From Vibrio intestinalis (GTDB lineage Bacteria; Pseudomonadota; Gammaproteobacteria; Enterobacterales; Vibrionaceae), in the NCBI RefSeq assembly GCF_025195085.2, contig NZ_JANAVY020000020.1, forward strand, positions 1-64,000: DNA of 64,000 nucleotides, given 5' to 3'. The notes below the pieces were generated by a model, which worked only from the letters and a program-made list of their open reading frames with translations, was not told the DNA's origin and did not search any database. Positions 54,169 to 63,891 of the stretch are shown here, piece by piece. The position numbers and the translations under genes are program-made. Positions within the stretch are counted from its first letter, which is position 1. Each line of letters begins with the position of its first letter.

Positions 54169-54354
54169 TTAATCATCTTCAATTAGCTTGTAGATAACGA
54201 ACAGCGCAATCTCTAGAAGTAACAACAGTGAACAACTGATAACGACATATTTTTGATTGAAAATGCTGATACCGTGCAGAATCAAATCGTAGCCGACAAA
54301 AAAGCCAACCACTGCAGCGATAAGAATTTGGAGAATTTGAATGAACTTAGGCAT
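54169..54354 (-). CDS. Small two-helix membrane protein
   Basis: A 61-aa protein that is almost all membrane: helices at about 5-24 and 36-56, ending KLIEDD. GGGAGG lies before the ATG. Family and role unknown. Separate from the fumarase gene upstream by a strong terminator. Confidence 0.72.
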   Translation of the reverse strand: MPKFIQILQILIAAVVGFFVGYDLILHGISIFNQKYVVISCSLLLLLEIALFVIYKLIEDD

Positions 54355-54396
54355 TACGCCCTCCCAATGAAAACCTTTCTAATCAGTATATAGATA

Positions 54397-54422
54397 AAAA
54401 GTGCAGCTTTTGCTGCACTTTT
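54397..54422 (-). terminator. Terminator of the fumarase gene
   Basis: AAAAGTGCAGC - TTTT - GCTGCACTTTT with T-runs on both strands. Confidence 0.92.
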
Positions 54423-54461
54423 GTCAATCGCGAGGTAAATATTTCAATACCTTGTCACAGG

Positions 54462-55982
54462 TTACTCGGTTTCCATCTCTTGAATCTTTACTTTCCAAGT
54501 ATCAGGACCAATTTGGTGTGCGTTTGCACCACGAGAGTCAACCGCAACCGTCACTGGCATATCTTCTACGTCAAATTCGTAGATTGCTTCCATACCTAAA
54601 TCTTCAAACGCAACCACACGCGCTTTCTTGATCGCTTTCGCCACTAGGTATGCAGCGCCGCCTACTGCCATCAAGTAAACCGCTTTATGGTTTTTGATCG
54701 ATTCAACCGTTGCAGGGCCACGCTCAGCTTTACCAATCATGCCCATGATGCCTGTTTGCTCTAGCATCATATCGGTGAACTTATCCATACGCGTAGAGGT
54801 TGTAGGGCCTGCTGGGCCAACAACTTCATCGCCTACCGCATCGACAGGGCCAACGTAGTAAATAAACTTACCTTTAAGATCGACACCTTCTGGTAAACCT
54901 TCACCTGACTCAAGCATGCCTTGAATACGTTTATGCGCTGCATCACGACCAGTTAAGATCTTGCCTGATAGCAGTAGCGTTTCACCTGTCTTCCACTCTT
55001 GCGCTTCTTCTGCTGTCACCGTATCAAGATTTACGCGACGAGTGCTTTCGCCCGCTTCCCAAGTAATATCTGGCCAATCTTCCAATTTAGGTGGTGTCAG
55101 CTCAGCAGGGCCGCTGCCATCAAGGGTGAAGTGCACGTGACGAGTCGCCGCACAGTTTGGAATCATACACACTGGCTTAGACGCCGCATGAGTTGGCGCT
55201 GATTTAATTTTAACATCGACAACGGTAGTCAAGCCGCCAAGGCCTTGCGCACCAATACCCAACTTGTTTACGCGATTGAAGATGTCTAAACGCAGCTCTT
55301 CTTCCGCATTTTGTGGACCACGCTCGATTAACTCATGGATATCGATGTGTTCCATCAAAGATTCTTTTGCCAGCACCGCTGCTTTTTCAGCCGTACCACC
55401 AATACCGATACCTAGCATGCCCGGTGGACACCAACCTGCACCCATCAGAGGTACGGTTTTCTCGACCCATTCAGCAATATCATCAGAAGGGTTTAACATC
55501 ACCATCTTGGTTTTGTTTTCACTACCGCCGCCTTTTGCCGCGATTTGAATCTCAACTTTATCGCCCGGCACCATGTTGATGTGCACTACCGCTGGCGTAT
55601 TATCTTTGGTGTTTGCACGTTTACCTGCTGGGTCCATGAGCACTGAAGCGCGTAACGGGTTATCAGGGTTGGTATAGGCTTGACGCACACCTTCATCGAT
55701 CATTTGCTGAATGGTCATGTCAGTGTCATCCCATTGCACGGCCATGCCGACATTAACGAAACAGGTCACTATTCCGGTATCTTGGCAGATTGGTCGGTGC
55801 CCTTCAGCGGACATACGAGAGTTAATCAGAATCTGCGCAATAGCGTCTTTCGCTGCTTGGCTAGCTTCACGTTGATGGGCTTTCTCAAGCGCTTGAACGA
55901 AATCAAGCGGGTGATAGTAAGAAATGTATTGAAGTGCGTCAGCAACACTGCTGATCACATCTTGCTTGCGAATTACTGTCAT
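54462..55982 (-). CDS. Class I fumarate hydratase
   Basis: A 506-aa iron-sulfur fumarase (FumA/FumB class). Likely 4Fe-4S ligands are Cys66 (PICQDTG), Cys near 184 (GWCPPGM) and Cys near 278 (MIPNCAATRH); the C-terminal half has VGPAGPTTSTRMDKF. It interconverts fumarate and malate in the TCA cycle or in fumarate respiration. The family enzyme is oxygen-sensitive and slightly shorter here than E. coli FumA (548 aa). Divergent from pabB. Confidence 0.95.
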   Translation of the reverse strand: MTVIRKQDVISSVADALQYISYYHPLDFVQALEKAHQREASQAAKDAIAQILINSRMSAEGHRPICQDTGIVTCFVNVGMAVQWDDTDMTIQQMIDEGVRQAYTNPDNPLRASVLMDPAGKRANTKDNTPAVVHINMVPGDKVEIQIAAKGGGSENKTKMVMLNPSDDIAEWVEKTVPLMGAGWCPPGMLGIGIGGTAEKAAVLAKESLMEHIDIHELIERGPQNAEEELRLDIFNRVNKLGIGAQGLGGLTTVVDVKIKSAPTHAASKPVCMIPNCAATRHVHFTLDGSGPAELTPPKLEDWPDITWEAGESTRRVNLDTVTAEEAQEWKTGETLLLSGKILTGRDAAHKRIQGMLESGEGLPEGVDLKGKFIYYVGPVDAVGDEVVGPAGPTTSTRMDKFTDMMLEQTGIMGMIGKAERGPATVESIKNHKAVYLMAVGGAAYLVAKAIKKARVVAFEDLGMEAIYEFDVEDMPVTVAVDSRGANAHQIGPDTWKVKIQEMETE

Positions 55983-56154
55983 TACTTGCCTCTTTTTTGC
56001 TTCCGTGTGTCCCGCGGTAATCGTTTGCTTTTGATAATCTGTTACTACAATTATCAGCCAAATCTCGGTGTAGCGGGGTTTGATACGGATATGATACTCT
56101 TGCTTTCCTCAACACGCCATGAAGCGAACGATCTCTTTGTCACAAATTAAACAA

Positions 56155-57528
56155 ATGAACAACAGTCAGCCAAAATGCTTGCAAATCAAGCAGATTAACT
56201 ACACAAACCACCTCGCCCTTGAGCTTTTTACCCCGATTGAGCAGCAAGATTGGGCCATGTTGTTACGCTCTGCATCAGAGCAACACGTGGATAGCCGCTT
56301 CGACATCTTAGTAGCAAAACCCATTGCGACTTTAATTACTCAAGGCGACAAAACTACCGTTCGTAGTGAACAAGAGAATTACCAGTCCAGTGATGACCCT
56401 TTTACTCTGATTGAGCGTATACAACAGAAGTATCTGACTGGCATCGATTACCAAGGTGAACTGCCGTTCATTGGCGGTGCACTTGGTTACTTTGCTTACG
56501 ATCTCGGTAGACGGGTCGAGCACATGCCTAGCGTTGCCAAACATGACCTGTTAAGCGCCGATATGATGGTGGGCATTTATTCGTGGGCTGTGGTGGTTGA
56601 CCACAAACTACAACAAGCATTTGTCGTGGGCAATGATGTCGAAAACCAATGGCAATGGTTGACTAACCAACCGAGCCCAAGCCGACAAGCGTTTTCACTG
56701 GCGTGTGATTGGGCATCAAACATGAGTAAGGCTGAGTACCAAGCTAAATTTAACCAAGTGCAACAATACTTGTTGTCTGGTGATTGCTATCAAATCAACT
56801 TAGCTCAGCGTTTTACCGCAGAATATCAAGGCAGTGAATGGGCCGCCTACAATAAGTTAGAGCGTTTCAACCAAGCGCCTTTTTCCGCCTTCATCCGCAC
56901 GCCACAAGGGGCAATTTTGAGTGTCTCACCTGAGCGCTTCTTACAAGTCAACCAAGGTGAAATAGAGACCAAGCCAATCAAAGGGACACGTCCTCGATTT
57001 GAAGATAAAGATGCAGATTTAGCATCGGCAAATGAGCTTGCGAACGCAGAAAAAGATCAAGCAGAGAACCTGATGATTGTCGATTTACTGCGTAACGATG
57101 TCGGCCGCGTTGCCAAGCCGGGTTCAGTCAAAGTGCCTAAACTGTTTGATATAGAGAGTTTCCCTGCGGTGCACCACCTTGTCAGCACCATTACAGCCAC
57201 TTTGGACGAGCAATATCGCCCTGTCGATCTGCTACGAGCGAGCTTTCCCGGCGGTTCAATTACTGGCGCGCCAAAGGTAAGAGCAATGGAGATTATCGAA
57301 GAGCTTGAGCCTCATCGCCGCAACGCCTACTGCGGTAGCATTGGTTATATCAGCCGACATGGCCGAATGGATACCAGCATTACCATTCGCACTCTGGTTG
57401 CAGAGCAAGGGCAATTGCACGTATGGGCAGGCGGTGGTTTAGTGGCCGATAGTCAATGTGATGCCGAATACCAAGAAACACTCGATAAGCTATGTCGCAT
57501 TTTGCCTGTACTGGCAGACAAAGCGTAG
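56155..57528 (+). CDS. pabB: Aminodeoxychorismate synthase component I
   Basis: A 457-aa chorismate-binding enzyme that with PabA makes aminodeoxychorismate for folate. Signatures: QCYQINLAQRF-like GDCYQINLAQRF, ETKPIKGTRPR, LIVDLLRNDVGRV-type ENLMIVDLLRNDVGRV, and SFPGGSITGAPKVRAMEII. Start uncertain: ATG 56155 or in-frame ATG 56119; neither has a good ribosome binding site. In E. coli pabB lies next to nudL and sdaA; here the H-NOX pair intervenes. Confidence 0.92.
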   Translation: MNNSQPKCLQIKQINYTNHLALELFTPIEQQDWAMLLRSASEQHVDSRFDILVAKPIATLITQGDKTTVRSEQENYQSSDDPFTLIERIQQKYLTGIDYQGELPFIGGALGYFAYDLGRRVEHMPSVAKHDLLSADMMVGIYSWAVVVDHKLQQAFVVGNDVENQWQWLTNQPSPSRQAFSLACDWASNMSKAEYQAKFNQVQQYLLSGDCYQINLAQRFTAEYQGSEWAAYNKLERFNQAPFSAFIRTPQGAILSVSPERFLQVNQGEIETKPIKGTRPRFEDKDADLASANELANAEKDQAENLMIVDLLRNDVGRVAKPGSVKVPKLFDIESFPAVHHLVSTITATLDEQYRPVDLLRASFPGGSITGAPKVRAMEIIEELEPHRRNAYCGSIGYISRHGRMDTSITIRTLVAEQGQLHVWAGGGLVADSQCDAEYQETLDKLCRILPVLADKA

Positions 57529-57532
57529 ATAC

Positions 57533-59224
57533 TTACATCCACTTTTGAATCATAGATTTCAGATCTACAGCGGTATAGGGCTTAGTTAAAATATCGTCCA
57601 TACCGCTTTCTATGCAGCGCTCTCGCTCTTCTAAGGTTGTCCCCGCCGTCAGGGCAATAATCGGTCTTTGGTAATCATGCTCGCGCAAATAAGTGGTTGC
57701 CTCAAAGCCATCCATTTCAGGCATACGACAATCCATAAAAATCAGATCGTAGTGACTTTTCTCTGCCGCATGTATCGCCTCTAAACCATTGGTCGCTACA
57801 TCAGGCTCAATCGAGAGTTTTTTCAGCATCTGTTTGATGATGATTTGGTTCATGCGGATATCGTCCACAACCAAAATGGTTAAACTTTCCAAAGCCTTCG
57901 CTGGGCTATTTAGCTCACTTTGATTGGTCGTCGCCTCCACTGATTCAGCCAGTTCTAACGGCAAGCGAACGGTAAAGCTGCTCCCTTCCCCTAACTCACT
58001 TTCAAAACCTATACTGCCCTTCATTAATCGAACCAAATTAGAACAAATGGCCAGCCCTAAACCTGTCCCTTCAAAGTTACGCTTTGCGGTTCTGTCCGCT
58101 TGCACAAAGGGGTCAAACAACTGAGCTTGTGCCTCTTCAGGAATGCCACACCCTGTATCAGAAACCGTGATTACTAACTGGTCATCTTGCCATTTGGCTA
58201 ATACTTCCACTTTACCAAACGAGGTAAATTTGATCGCATTGCCGATCAGATTTACCAGCACTTGGCTTAGCCTTTCAAAATCAGCAACAAAAGCGGCAGG
58301 AATGTCACCACTCTCCTCGAGTAAAAACGCAATGCGTTTCTCTTGGGCTTTAGGCGAAAAGATACCGTTGAGCATGGCTTTGAGCTCTTGCCAAGTAAAC
58401 TGACTTGGGAATAACTCCATCATGCCAGCATTCATCTTACTGAAATCAAGCAAGTCATTAATGATATGGCGAAGCATATCGCCCGAATGGGTTAAATTAG
58501 ACAGTAGATTACGTTGATCACCATTTAAGCTTGTATCTGCTAACAGTTCAGCACTCCCCAATAGGCCATTGAGAGGCGTTCGCAACTCATGATTTATCAT
58601 CGCGACGAATTCTTTCGTCGAACGCTCTGATTCTTCCGCTCGTTTACGCGCTTGCTGCGTTTTAGTAATCATCATTTGACGGCTGATCGCACTGCAAATC
58701 AGCTCGACCACTAGCGTTAACTGGCTTTCGGCAAATTCTGGCTCTACGTCAGTGACCTCAACGCTCAGTTGTCCTACCGCTTTATGTTCCACCTCTAGCG
58801 GTAATACCAAACGGGACTCTTGCCAGAATAGATAAGGCTTGATCTGTTTAGGGGTTTCAGCGCGATAATGACCAAACTCACTGCCCAAAACCGTAGTGAG
58901 AGTATTGGGCAACAAATAGAGCGAAGGATTCGCCAACACAGAATTGGTTGTTAGCCTCTCAAGAAAACTCGATAGCAAGCCATCATCCAAACTGCGGGAC
59001 AAAAAGGCACGGCCAAAGTGAATCAGCGCTTCACTAATGTCGCCTTCAAACTCCAGTTTCTTTAAACCTTGTAGGTTTTGCGATTCTAGCTGACCAAGCA
59101 CCAACTTCAATTGCTGATTGGCTTCATACAACTCAAGGCTTTTTTGCTCCAACAAACTTTCGGCTTGCTTACGAGCCGCGACTTCACGGGCAATTTTACG
59201 CTCTAGAAACCCTTTATCTGTCAT
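57533..59224 (-). CDS. Hybrid sensor kinase partnered with H-NOX (HqsK/HnoK-like)
   Basis: A 563-aa soluble hybrid kinase: N-terminal coiled coil (8-60), GAF-like region (60-185), H-box FVAMINHELRTPLNG with His212, ATPase domain (NLIGNAIKF, DTGCGIP, GTGLGLAI), and a receiver domain near 445-563 (FMDCRMPEMDG). No membrane helices. It starts four bases after the H-NOX gene, the usual layout for H-NOX-controlled kinases; in V. harveyi the homologue (HqsK) feeds nitric oxide signals to LuxU of quorum sensing. Confidence 0.9.
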   Translation of the reverse strand: MTDKGFLERKIAREVAARKQAESLLEQKSLELYEANQQLKLVLGQLESQNLQGLKKLEFEGDISEALIHFGRAFLSRSLDDGLLSSFLERLTTNSVLANPSLYLLPNTLTTVLGSEFGHYRAETPKQIKPYLFWQESRLVLPLEVEHKAVGQLSVEVTDVEPEFAESQLTLVVELICSAISRQMMITKTQQARKRAEESERSTKEFVAMINHELRTPLNGLLGSAELLADTSLNGDQRNLLSNLTHSGDMLRHIINDLLDFSKMNAGMMELFPSQFTWQELKAMLNGIFSPKAQEKRIAFLLEESGDIPAAFVADFERLSQVLVNLIGNAIKFTSFGKVEVLAKWQDDQLVITVSDTGCGIPEEAQAQLFDPFVQADRTAKRNFEGTGLGLAICSNLVRLMKGSIGFESELGEGSSFTVRLPLELAESVEATTNQSELNSPAKALESLTILVVDDIRMNQIIIKQMLKKLSIEPDVATNGLEAIHAAEKSHYDLIFMDCRMPEMDGFEATTYLREHDYQRPIIALTAGTTLEERERCIESGMDDILTKPYTAVDLKSMIQKWM

Positions 59225-59228
59225 TGAG

Positions 59229-59771
59229 TCAGCCTGCTAGGGATAGACGAAATCGTACATGACTATTATCTGAGGATTGTTCATCCATTTCGATGTTCAG
59301 GCTTTCACCAAAGTGCTCTGCACACCCTTCAACTAAGCCTAAACAAACATGAGACATGCAACGAGCGCTTCGGTAGTCAAACACCAACTCAGATTCAGTT
59401 TCCGAGATAAATTCAAACTTGGGTGGGTTCGCTTCCGCGTAGAGCTTTTTCACCTCAACGTGAATGTAATCCTCTACTAAACGGACGAACTGAAAACTGT
59501 TTTTACACTCCGATAAACTGGCACTTTGGGGTAAGGTTGAATAGAGGTTATTGAATACTGATTGGCCAAACACTTTTTGTAGGTCTTCCGGCGAAACACC
59601 AGACTCTTTACTTAACTGGACAATCAACTTGACCAAGTCACGATGATCATAACTGCCCACTGAAGTATAAATACCTTCATCACCTGCTTCGGTGAGCACT
59701 TTATCTAGCACTTCTAAGCCGAATTTCTCTTCGACTAAGTCCATAAATTCAGTAAAAATGATTCCCTTCAC
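59229..59771 (-). CDS. H-NOX heme nitric oxide sensor
   Basis: A 180-aa heme-binding H-NOX protein: proximal His104 (EDYIHVEVKKL) and the heme-propionate motif YxSxR as YRSAR (133-137). H-NOX proteins bind nitric oxide in the cytoplasm and inhibit or release a partner kinase. Start is GTG at 59771 with GAGGTG upstream. Operon with the hybrid kinase gene. Confidence 0.93.
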   Translation of the reverse strand: MKGIIFTEFMDLVEEKFGLEVLDKVLTEAGDEGIYTSVGSYDHRDLVKLIVQLSKESGVSPEDLQKVFGQSVFNNLYSTLPQSASLSECKNSFQFVRLVEDYIHVEVKKLYAEANPPKFEFISETESELVFDYRSARCMSHVCLGLVEGCAEHFGESLNIEMDEQSSDNSHVRFRLSLAG

Positions 59772-60015
59772 TTGCCCACCTCGCCTGTCTGTTGTTGCAC
59801 GCTGTGTTTTACTTCTTACACGCTGTGCTTGATATTATGCTTAATATATCTGACTAATTCGTCGTGGAACTGGGTAGTTTGCTTCGCTCCCTCTAATTGC
59901 TGTGCGATAGTAAAAACGAGCAACATGACCAATAATTCAGCAACTTAAAGCCTTTGATATATTTCAAAGCATTGTCCAAAAAGCGAGCTTTTTCAAATAA
60001 GCGAAGGAAGTTATT

Positions 60016-60618
60016 GTGGTGATCAAGTACGACAGACAAACCCTAATTCAAAACTACCAACTGAAAAATCCCGTCGCCTATCACGGTGAGACGCTCAAGC
60101 GCCTTGGTCACGTAAACCCACAAGCACTTCGAAAAGCCGCTGTTTTGATCGGATTTGTCGAGCACCCTGAAGGACTTAAAGTTCTATTTACAAAACGCGC
60201 AGCCCACTTAAAACATCACCCTGGGCAAGTGAGCTTTCCCGGTGGTAAGTTCGAGCTTACTGATGACACGCTGGTGAATACTGCGCTTAGAGAGACCGAA
60301 GAAGAAACCGGTATTGAGAGACATTTGATCGAGGTGTTTGGTCAAATGAACCCGCTACCTACGATTAGTCAGTTTGCGGTGACCCCATACTTAGCCTTTA
60401 TTAAGCCTAACTACCTGAGCAAAATTGACCAAAATGAAGTAGAAGAAGTGTTTGAAGTACCGATCGAGGTCGTTCTTGACCCGCGCCAATTGCACAGCCA
60501 CCTGTTCGAGATTAACCAACAAAAGCATCGTGTATTTGGGCTCAATTATGGCAAGCATTTCATATGGGGAGTGACGGCTCAGATCATCCAATCATTGCAG
60601 CATCATTTACCACACTAA
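60016..60618 (+). CDS. nudL: NUDIX hydrolase NudL (CoA pyrophosphatase-like)
   Basis: A 200-aa NUDIX enzyme with HHPGQVSFPGGKFE and the box ending ALRETEEETGI. The HPGQxSFPGG segment marks the NudL/YeaB group that cleaves CoA and related pyrophosphates. GTG start at 60016 with AAGGAAG upstream. Lies between pabB and sdaA as in E. coli. Confidence 0.9.
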   Translation: MVIKYDRQTLIQNYQLKNPVAYHGETLKRLGHVNPQALRKAAVLIGFVEHPEGLKVLFTKRAAHLKHHPGQVSFPGGKFELTDDTLVNTALRETEEETGIERHLIEVFGQMNPLPTISQFAVTPYLAFIKPNYLSKIDQNEVEEVFEVPIEVVLDPRQLHSHLFEINQQKHRVFGLNYGKHFIWGVTAQIIQSLQHHLPH

Positions 60619-60981
60619 TTTATTACCGACACCTACTCTTCGTGCCACTGATAACCTGTACAAATATTAGTTAATTTTATACAGCTAACTAGCAATTTTT
60701 ACCTCTGTTCAACATATAAACACATTAGATTTATTACCTTTCCTTGGGGCAAACGTTTGGCTTGCGCCAACCAAAGATTAACTATTCATCGCATTAGTTA
60801 TTCTAATTTCACGGATTAACATAAATCACGTGTAGCACGTCATTTTCGTGACAACAAACGGCTTTTTTACATATCATATTATCAGTCCTATCAATTTATG
60901 ATTTAGATCTAATTTTTGTGTAATCAAATTATGCAGAATTGCACTCAACTTATTTCCTGTTCCTAAAATGAGTAATCCAAA
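60619..60981. other. Long regulatory region upstream of sdaC
   Basis: About 360 AT-rich bases without a gene. It contains the palindrome ACGTG-TAG-CACGT (60828-60840), with CACGTG at 60827-60832. Likely holds the sdaC promoter; no exact start site can be fixed. No terminator is seen for nudL. Confidence 0.5.
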
Positions 60982-62235
60982 ATGAATACAACTACTACTT
61001 CGGCTACGACCGAACAATCGTCTAGTAAGTTTACTTACAAAGATTTCACCTGGTGTCTGTCGCTTTTCGGCACAGCAGTAGGTGCGGGTGTACTATTTCT
61101 TCCAATCAAAGCAGGTATCGGTGGTTTTTGGCCATTAGTAATCCTAGCTCTAATCGCGGCACCAATGACTTGGTTCGCACACAAATCTCTAGCTCGTTTC
61201 GTTCTTTCTGCTAAGAACCCTGAAGCGGACATCACTGACACTGTTGAAGAACACTTTGGTAAAGCTGGCGCAAACCTTATTACTTTTGCCTACTTCTTCG
61301 CCATCTACCCAATCGTTCTTATCTACGGTGTAGGTATTACAAACACAGTTGATTCTTTCCTAGTTAACCAAATTGGTATGGAATCTATCCCTCGTTGGTT
61401 GCTTTCAGGTGCATTGATCGCAGCAATGACAGCAGGCGTAGTGTTTGGTAAAGAGCTAATGCTAAAAGCAACGTCAGCGATGGTTTACCCACTGGTATTC
61501 ATCCTACTTGCACTTTCTTTCTACCTAATCCCTGACTGGAACACGTCAATGGTAGAAGTAGCACCAGATTGGTCTGCAATGCCAACTGTTGTATGGCTAG
61601 CAATCCCTATCATCGTATTCTCATTCAACCACAGCCCAATCATCTCTCAGTTCTCTAAAGAGCAACGTCGTGTATACGGTGACAACGCAGTGAAGAAAAC
61701 TGACGCTATCACTGGTGGCGCAGCAATGATGCTAATGGGCTTCGTTATGTTCTTCGTATTCTCTGTAGTACTTTCTCTATCTCCAGAGCAACTAGCACTA
61801 GCTAAAGAGCAAAACATCTCTGTTCTTTCTTACCTTGCAAACGTTCATGAGTCTCCGCTGATTTCTTACATGGGCCCACTAGTTGCATTCGCTGCAATTA
61901 CTTCTAGCTACTTCGGTCACTTCCTAGGTGCACACGAAGGTCTAGTTGGCCTAATCAAGTCTCGCTCTTCAGCGCAAGTAAGCGCTATCGAAAAAGGCTC
62001 TCTACTATTCATCGTTATCACTACTTGGATTGTTGCAATTGTTAACCCAAGCATCCTAGACATGATTGAAACTATGGGCGCTCCTATGATCGCTGCAATC
62101 CTATTCTTGATGCCTGTATTCGCAATGCACAAAGTACCAGCGATGGCTAAGTACAAAACTTCTGCACCTGTACAGATTTTCACAGTTATCTGTGGTCTTG
62201 GCGCGATTAGTTCTGTAATCTACGGCGCTCTTTAA
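60982..62235 (+). CDS. sdaC: Serine transporter SdaC-type (HAAAP family)
   Basis: A 417-aa inner-membrane protein with 11 helices of the hydroxy/aromatic amino acid permease family: SLFGTAVGAGVLFLPIKAG in helix 1 and IVFSFNHSPIISQFSKEQR. It imports serine with protons. Codon use is extremely biased (GTA, CTA, TCT, GCA), suggesting high expression. Followed by sdaA, so serine is taken up and broken down to pyruvate and ammonia. Confidence 0.93.
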   Translation: MNTTTTSATTEQSSSKFTYKDFTWCLSLFGTAVGAGVLFLPIKAGIGGFWPLVILALIAAPMTWFAHKSLARFVLSAKNPEADITDTVEEHFGKAGANLITFAYFFAIYPIVLIYGVGITNTVDSFLVNQIGMESIPRWLLSGALIAAMTAGVVFGKELMLKATSAMVYPLVFILLALSFYLIPDWNTSMVEVAPDWSAMPTVVWLAIPIIVFSFNHSPIISQFSKEQRRVYGDNAVKKTDAITGGAAMMLMGFVMFFVFSVVLSLSPEQLALAKEQNISVLSYLANVHESPLISYMGPLVAFAAITSSYFGHFLGAHEGLVGLIKSRSSAQVSAIEKGSLLFIVITTWIVAIVNPSILDMIETMGAPMIAAILFLMPVFAMHKVPAMAKYKTSAPVQIFTVICGLGAISSVIYGAL

Positions 62236-62238
62236 TTT

Positions 62239-62305
62239 CCCAAACTTTTGGGTGATTAAACCAAGAATATAATGATAATAAAGGGCCTCCCATAAATTGG
62301 GGGGC
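62239..62305 (+). promoter_or_regulatory. Two hairpins in the sdaC-sdaA gap
   Basis: CCCAAA/TTTGGG (62239-62252) and GCCTCCC/GGGGGGC (62285-62305). A TATAAT (62268-62273) lies between. Could partly terminate sdaC and start a separate sdaA transcript; tail after the second stem (TTAATT) is weak. Confidence 0.45.
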
Positions 62306-62325
62306 TTAATTCTGAGGTAATCGAT

Positions 62326-63687
62326 ATGATTAGTGTTTTTGACATCTATAAAATCGGTGTTGGTCCTTCTAGCTCACACACTGTAGGCCCAATGAAAGCG
62401 GGTAAAGAATTTATTGATGATCTTCGTTCAATGGGAAAATTGCGCGACATCACTAAAATCACCGTTGACGTTTATGGATCACTATCACTGACAGGGAAAG
62501 GTCACCACACAGATATCGCAATCATCATGGGCCTTGCTGGCAATAGCCCTGAAAAAGTAGATATCGACTCTATTCCGGGCTTTATCGCACGCGTAGAGGA
62601 AACTGAACGCCTTCCTGTTGGCATGCACTGTCACACAGTATCGTTCCCGAAAGATGGTGGTATGAACTTCCATACTACTAACCTTGAGTTGCACGAAAAC
62701 GGCATGCAGATCCACGCTTGGATCGATGACGAAAAAGCATACTCAAAAACTTACTACTCTATCGGCGGTGGTTTCATCGTTGACGAAGAGAACTTTGGTA
62801 AGTCTGAAGAGAACCCAATTAAGTCGCCTTACGAGTACACTTCTGCAGAAGAACTTGTGGCGCATTGTAAAGAAAGTGGTCTTTCAATCAGCGCGCTTGT
62901 AATGAAAAATGAGCACGCGATGCACTCAGATGAAGAGACTCGCACTTACTTTGCAAACATCTGGAAAACCATGCGTGATTGTATGGAGCGCGGCATGAAC
63001 GAGGAAGGCATCCTTCCTGGTCCACTTCGTGTACCTCGTCGTGCAGCAGCGCTTCGTCAACAGCTATTAACCTCTGAAAAAACCACCAACGACCCTATGT
63101 CTGTGGTTGATTGGGTTAACATGTTCGCATTCGCTGTAAACGAAGAAAACGCAGCAGGTGGCCGCGTAGTAACTGCACCAACTAACGGTGCGTGTGGCAT
63201 TATCCCTGCGGTACTGGCTTACTACGATAAGTTCATCCAGACAGTTACAGAAAAAGACTACATCCGTTACTTCGCAGCTTCTGGCGCGATTGGTGGCCTA
63301 TACAAACGTAATGCCTCTATCTCAGGTGCTGAAGTAGGTTGTCAGGGTGAAGTTGGTGTTGCATGTTCTATGGCAGCGGCTGGCCTTGCAGAGCTTATGG
63401 GCGGTAGCCCAGAGCAAGTATGTATGGCAGCAGAGATTGCAATGGAGCACAACCTAGGCCTAACGTGTGACCCTGTTGCTGGTCAAGTACAGGTTCCATG
63501 TATCGAGCGTAACGGTATTGCTGCAGTGAAAGCAATCAACTCGACTCGTATGGCACTTCGTCGTTCTTCTGCGCCAACAGTATCGCTAGATAAAGTTATC
63601 GAAACGATGCTAGAAACAGGTAAAGACATGAACGCGAAATACCGTGAGACTTCTCAAGGTGGTCTAGCGATCAAGGTTATCTGCTAA
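62326..63687 (+). CDS. sdaA: L-serine ammonia-lyase (deaminase)
   Basis: A 453-aa iron-sulfur serine deaminase: GVGPSSSHTVGPMKAG near the start, APTNGACGIIPAV and GCQGEVGVACSMAAAGL with Cys residues for the 4Fe-4S cluster. It converts serine to pyruvate and ammonia. Length matches E. coli SdaA (454). GAGGTAA precedes the ATG. Operon-like with sdaC. Confidence 0.96.
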   Translation: MISVFDIYKIGVGPSSSHTVGPMKAGKEFIDDLRSMGKLRDITKITVDVYGSLSLTGKGHHTDIAIIMGLAGNSPEKVDIDSIPGFIARVEETERLPVGMHCHTVSFPKDGGMNFHTTNLELHENGMQIHAWIDDEKAYSKTYYSIGGGFIVDEENFGKSEENPIKSPYEYTSAEELVAHCKESGLSISALVMKNEHAMHSDEETRTYFANIWKTMRDCMERGMNEEGILPGPLRVPRRAAALRQQLLTSEKTTNDPMSVVDWVNMFAFAVNEENAAGGRVVTAPTNGACGIIPAVLAYYDKFIQTVTEKDYIRYFAASGAIGGLYKRNASISGAEVGCQGEVGVACSMAAAGLAELMGGSPEQVCMAAEIAMEHNLGLTCDPVAGQVQVPCIERNGIAAVKAINSTRMALRRSSAPTVSLDKVIETMLETGKDMNAKYRETSQGGLAIKVIC

Positions 63688-63749
63688 TACATCAATAGCA
63701 ACAAGCTATCGTTTGATATACCTCGCGTTTACAAAACGACTGATGATAC

Positions 63750-63777
63750 AATGGCGACATATGTCGCCATTTTTTAT
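63750..63777 (+). terminator. Terminator of sdaA
   Basis: AATGGCGACAT / ATGTCGCCATT, perfect stem, then TTTTATG. Confidence 0.92.
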
Positions 63778-63891
63778 GCCTGTTAAGACACTATATCGAT
63801 AGTTTTGCTATTAATTAAATCATACAGGTATCGTGCTTGTTCGAAACATATCGCGCTTCGACAAGTAAGTTTGTTGTATAAATGAGGTCAT

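Noticed and set aside
60900..60960. Possible CRP site TGTGTAATCAAATTATG before sdaC
   Set aside because: Only one half matches TGTGA; the other half lacks TCACA.
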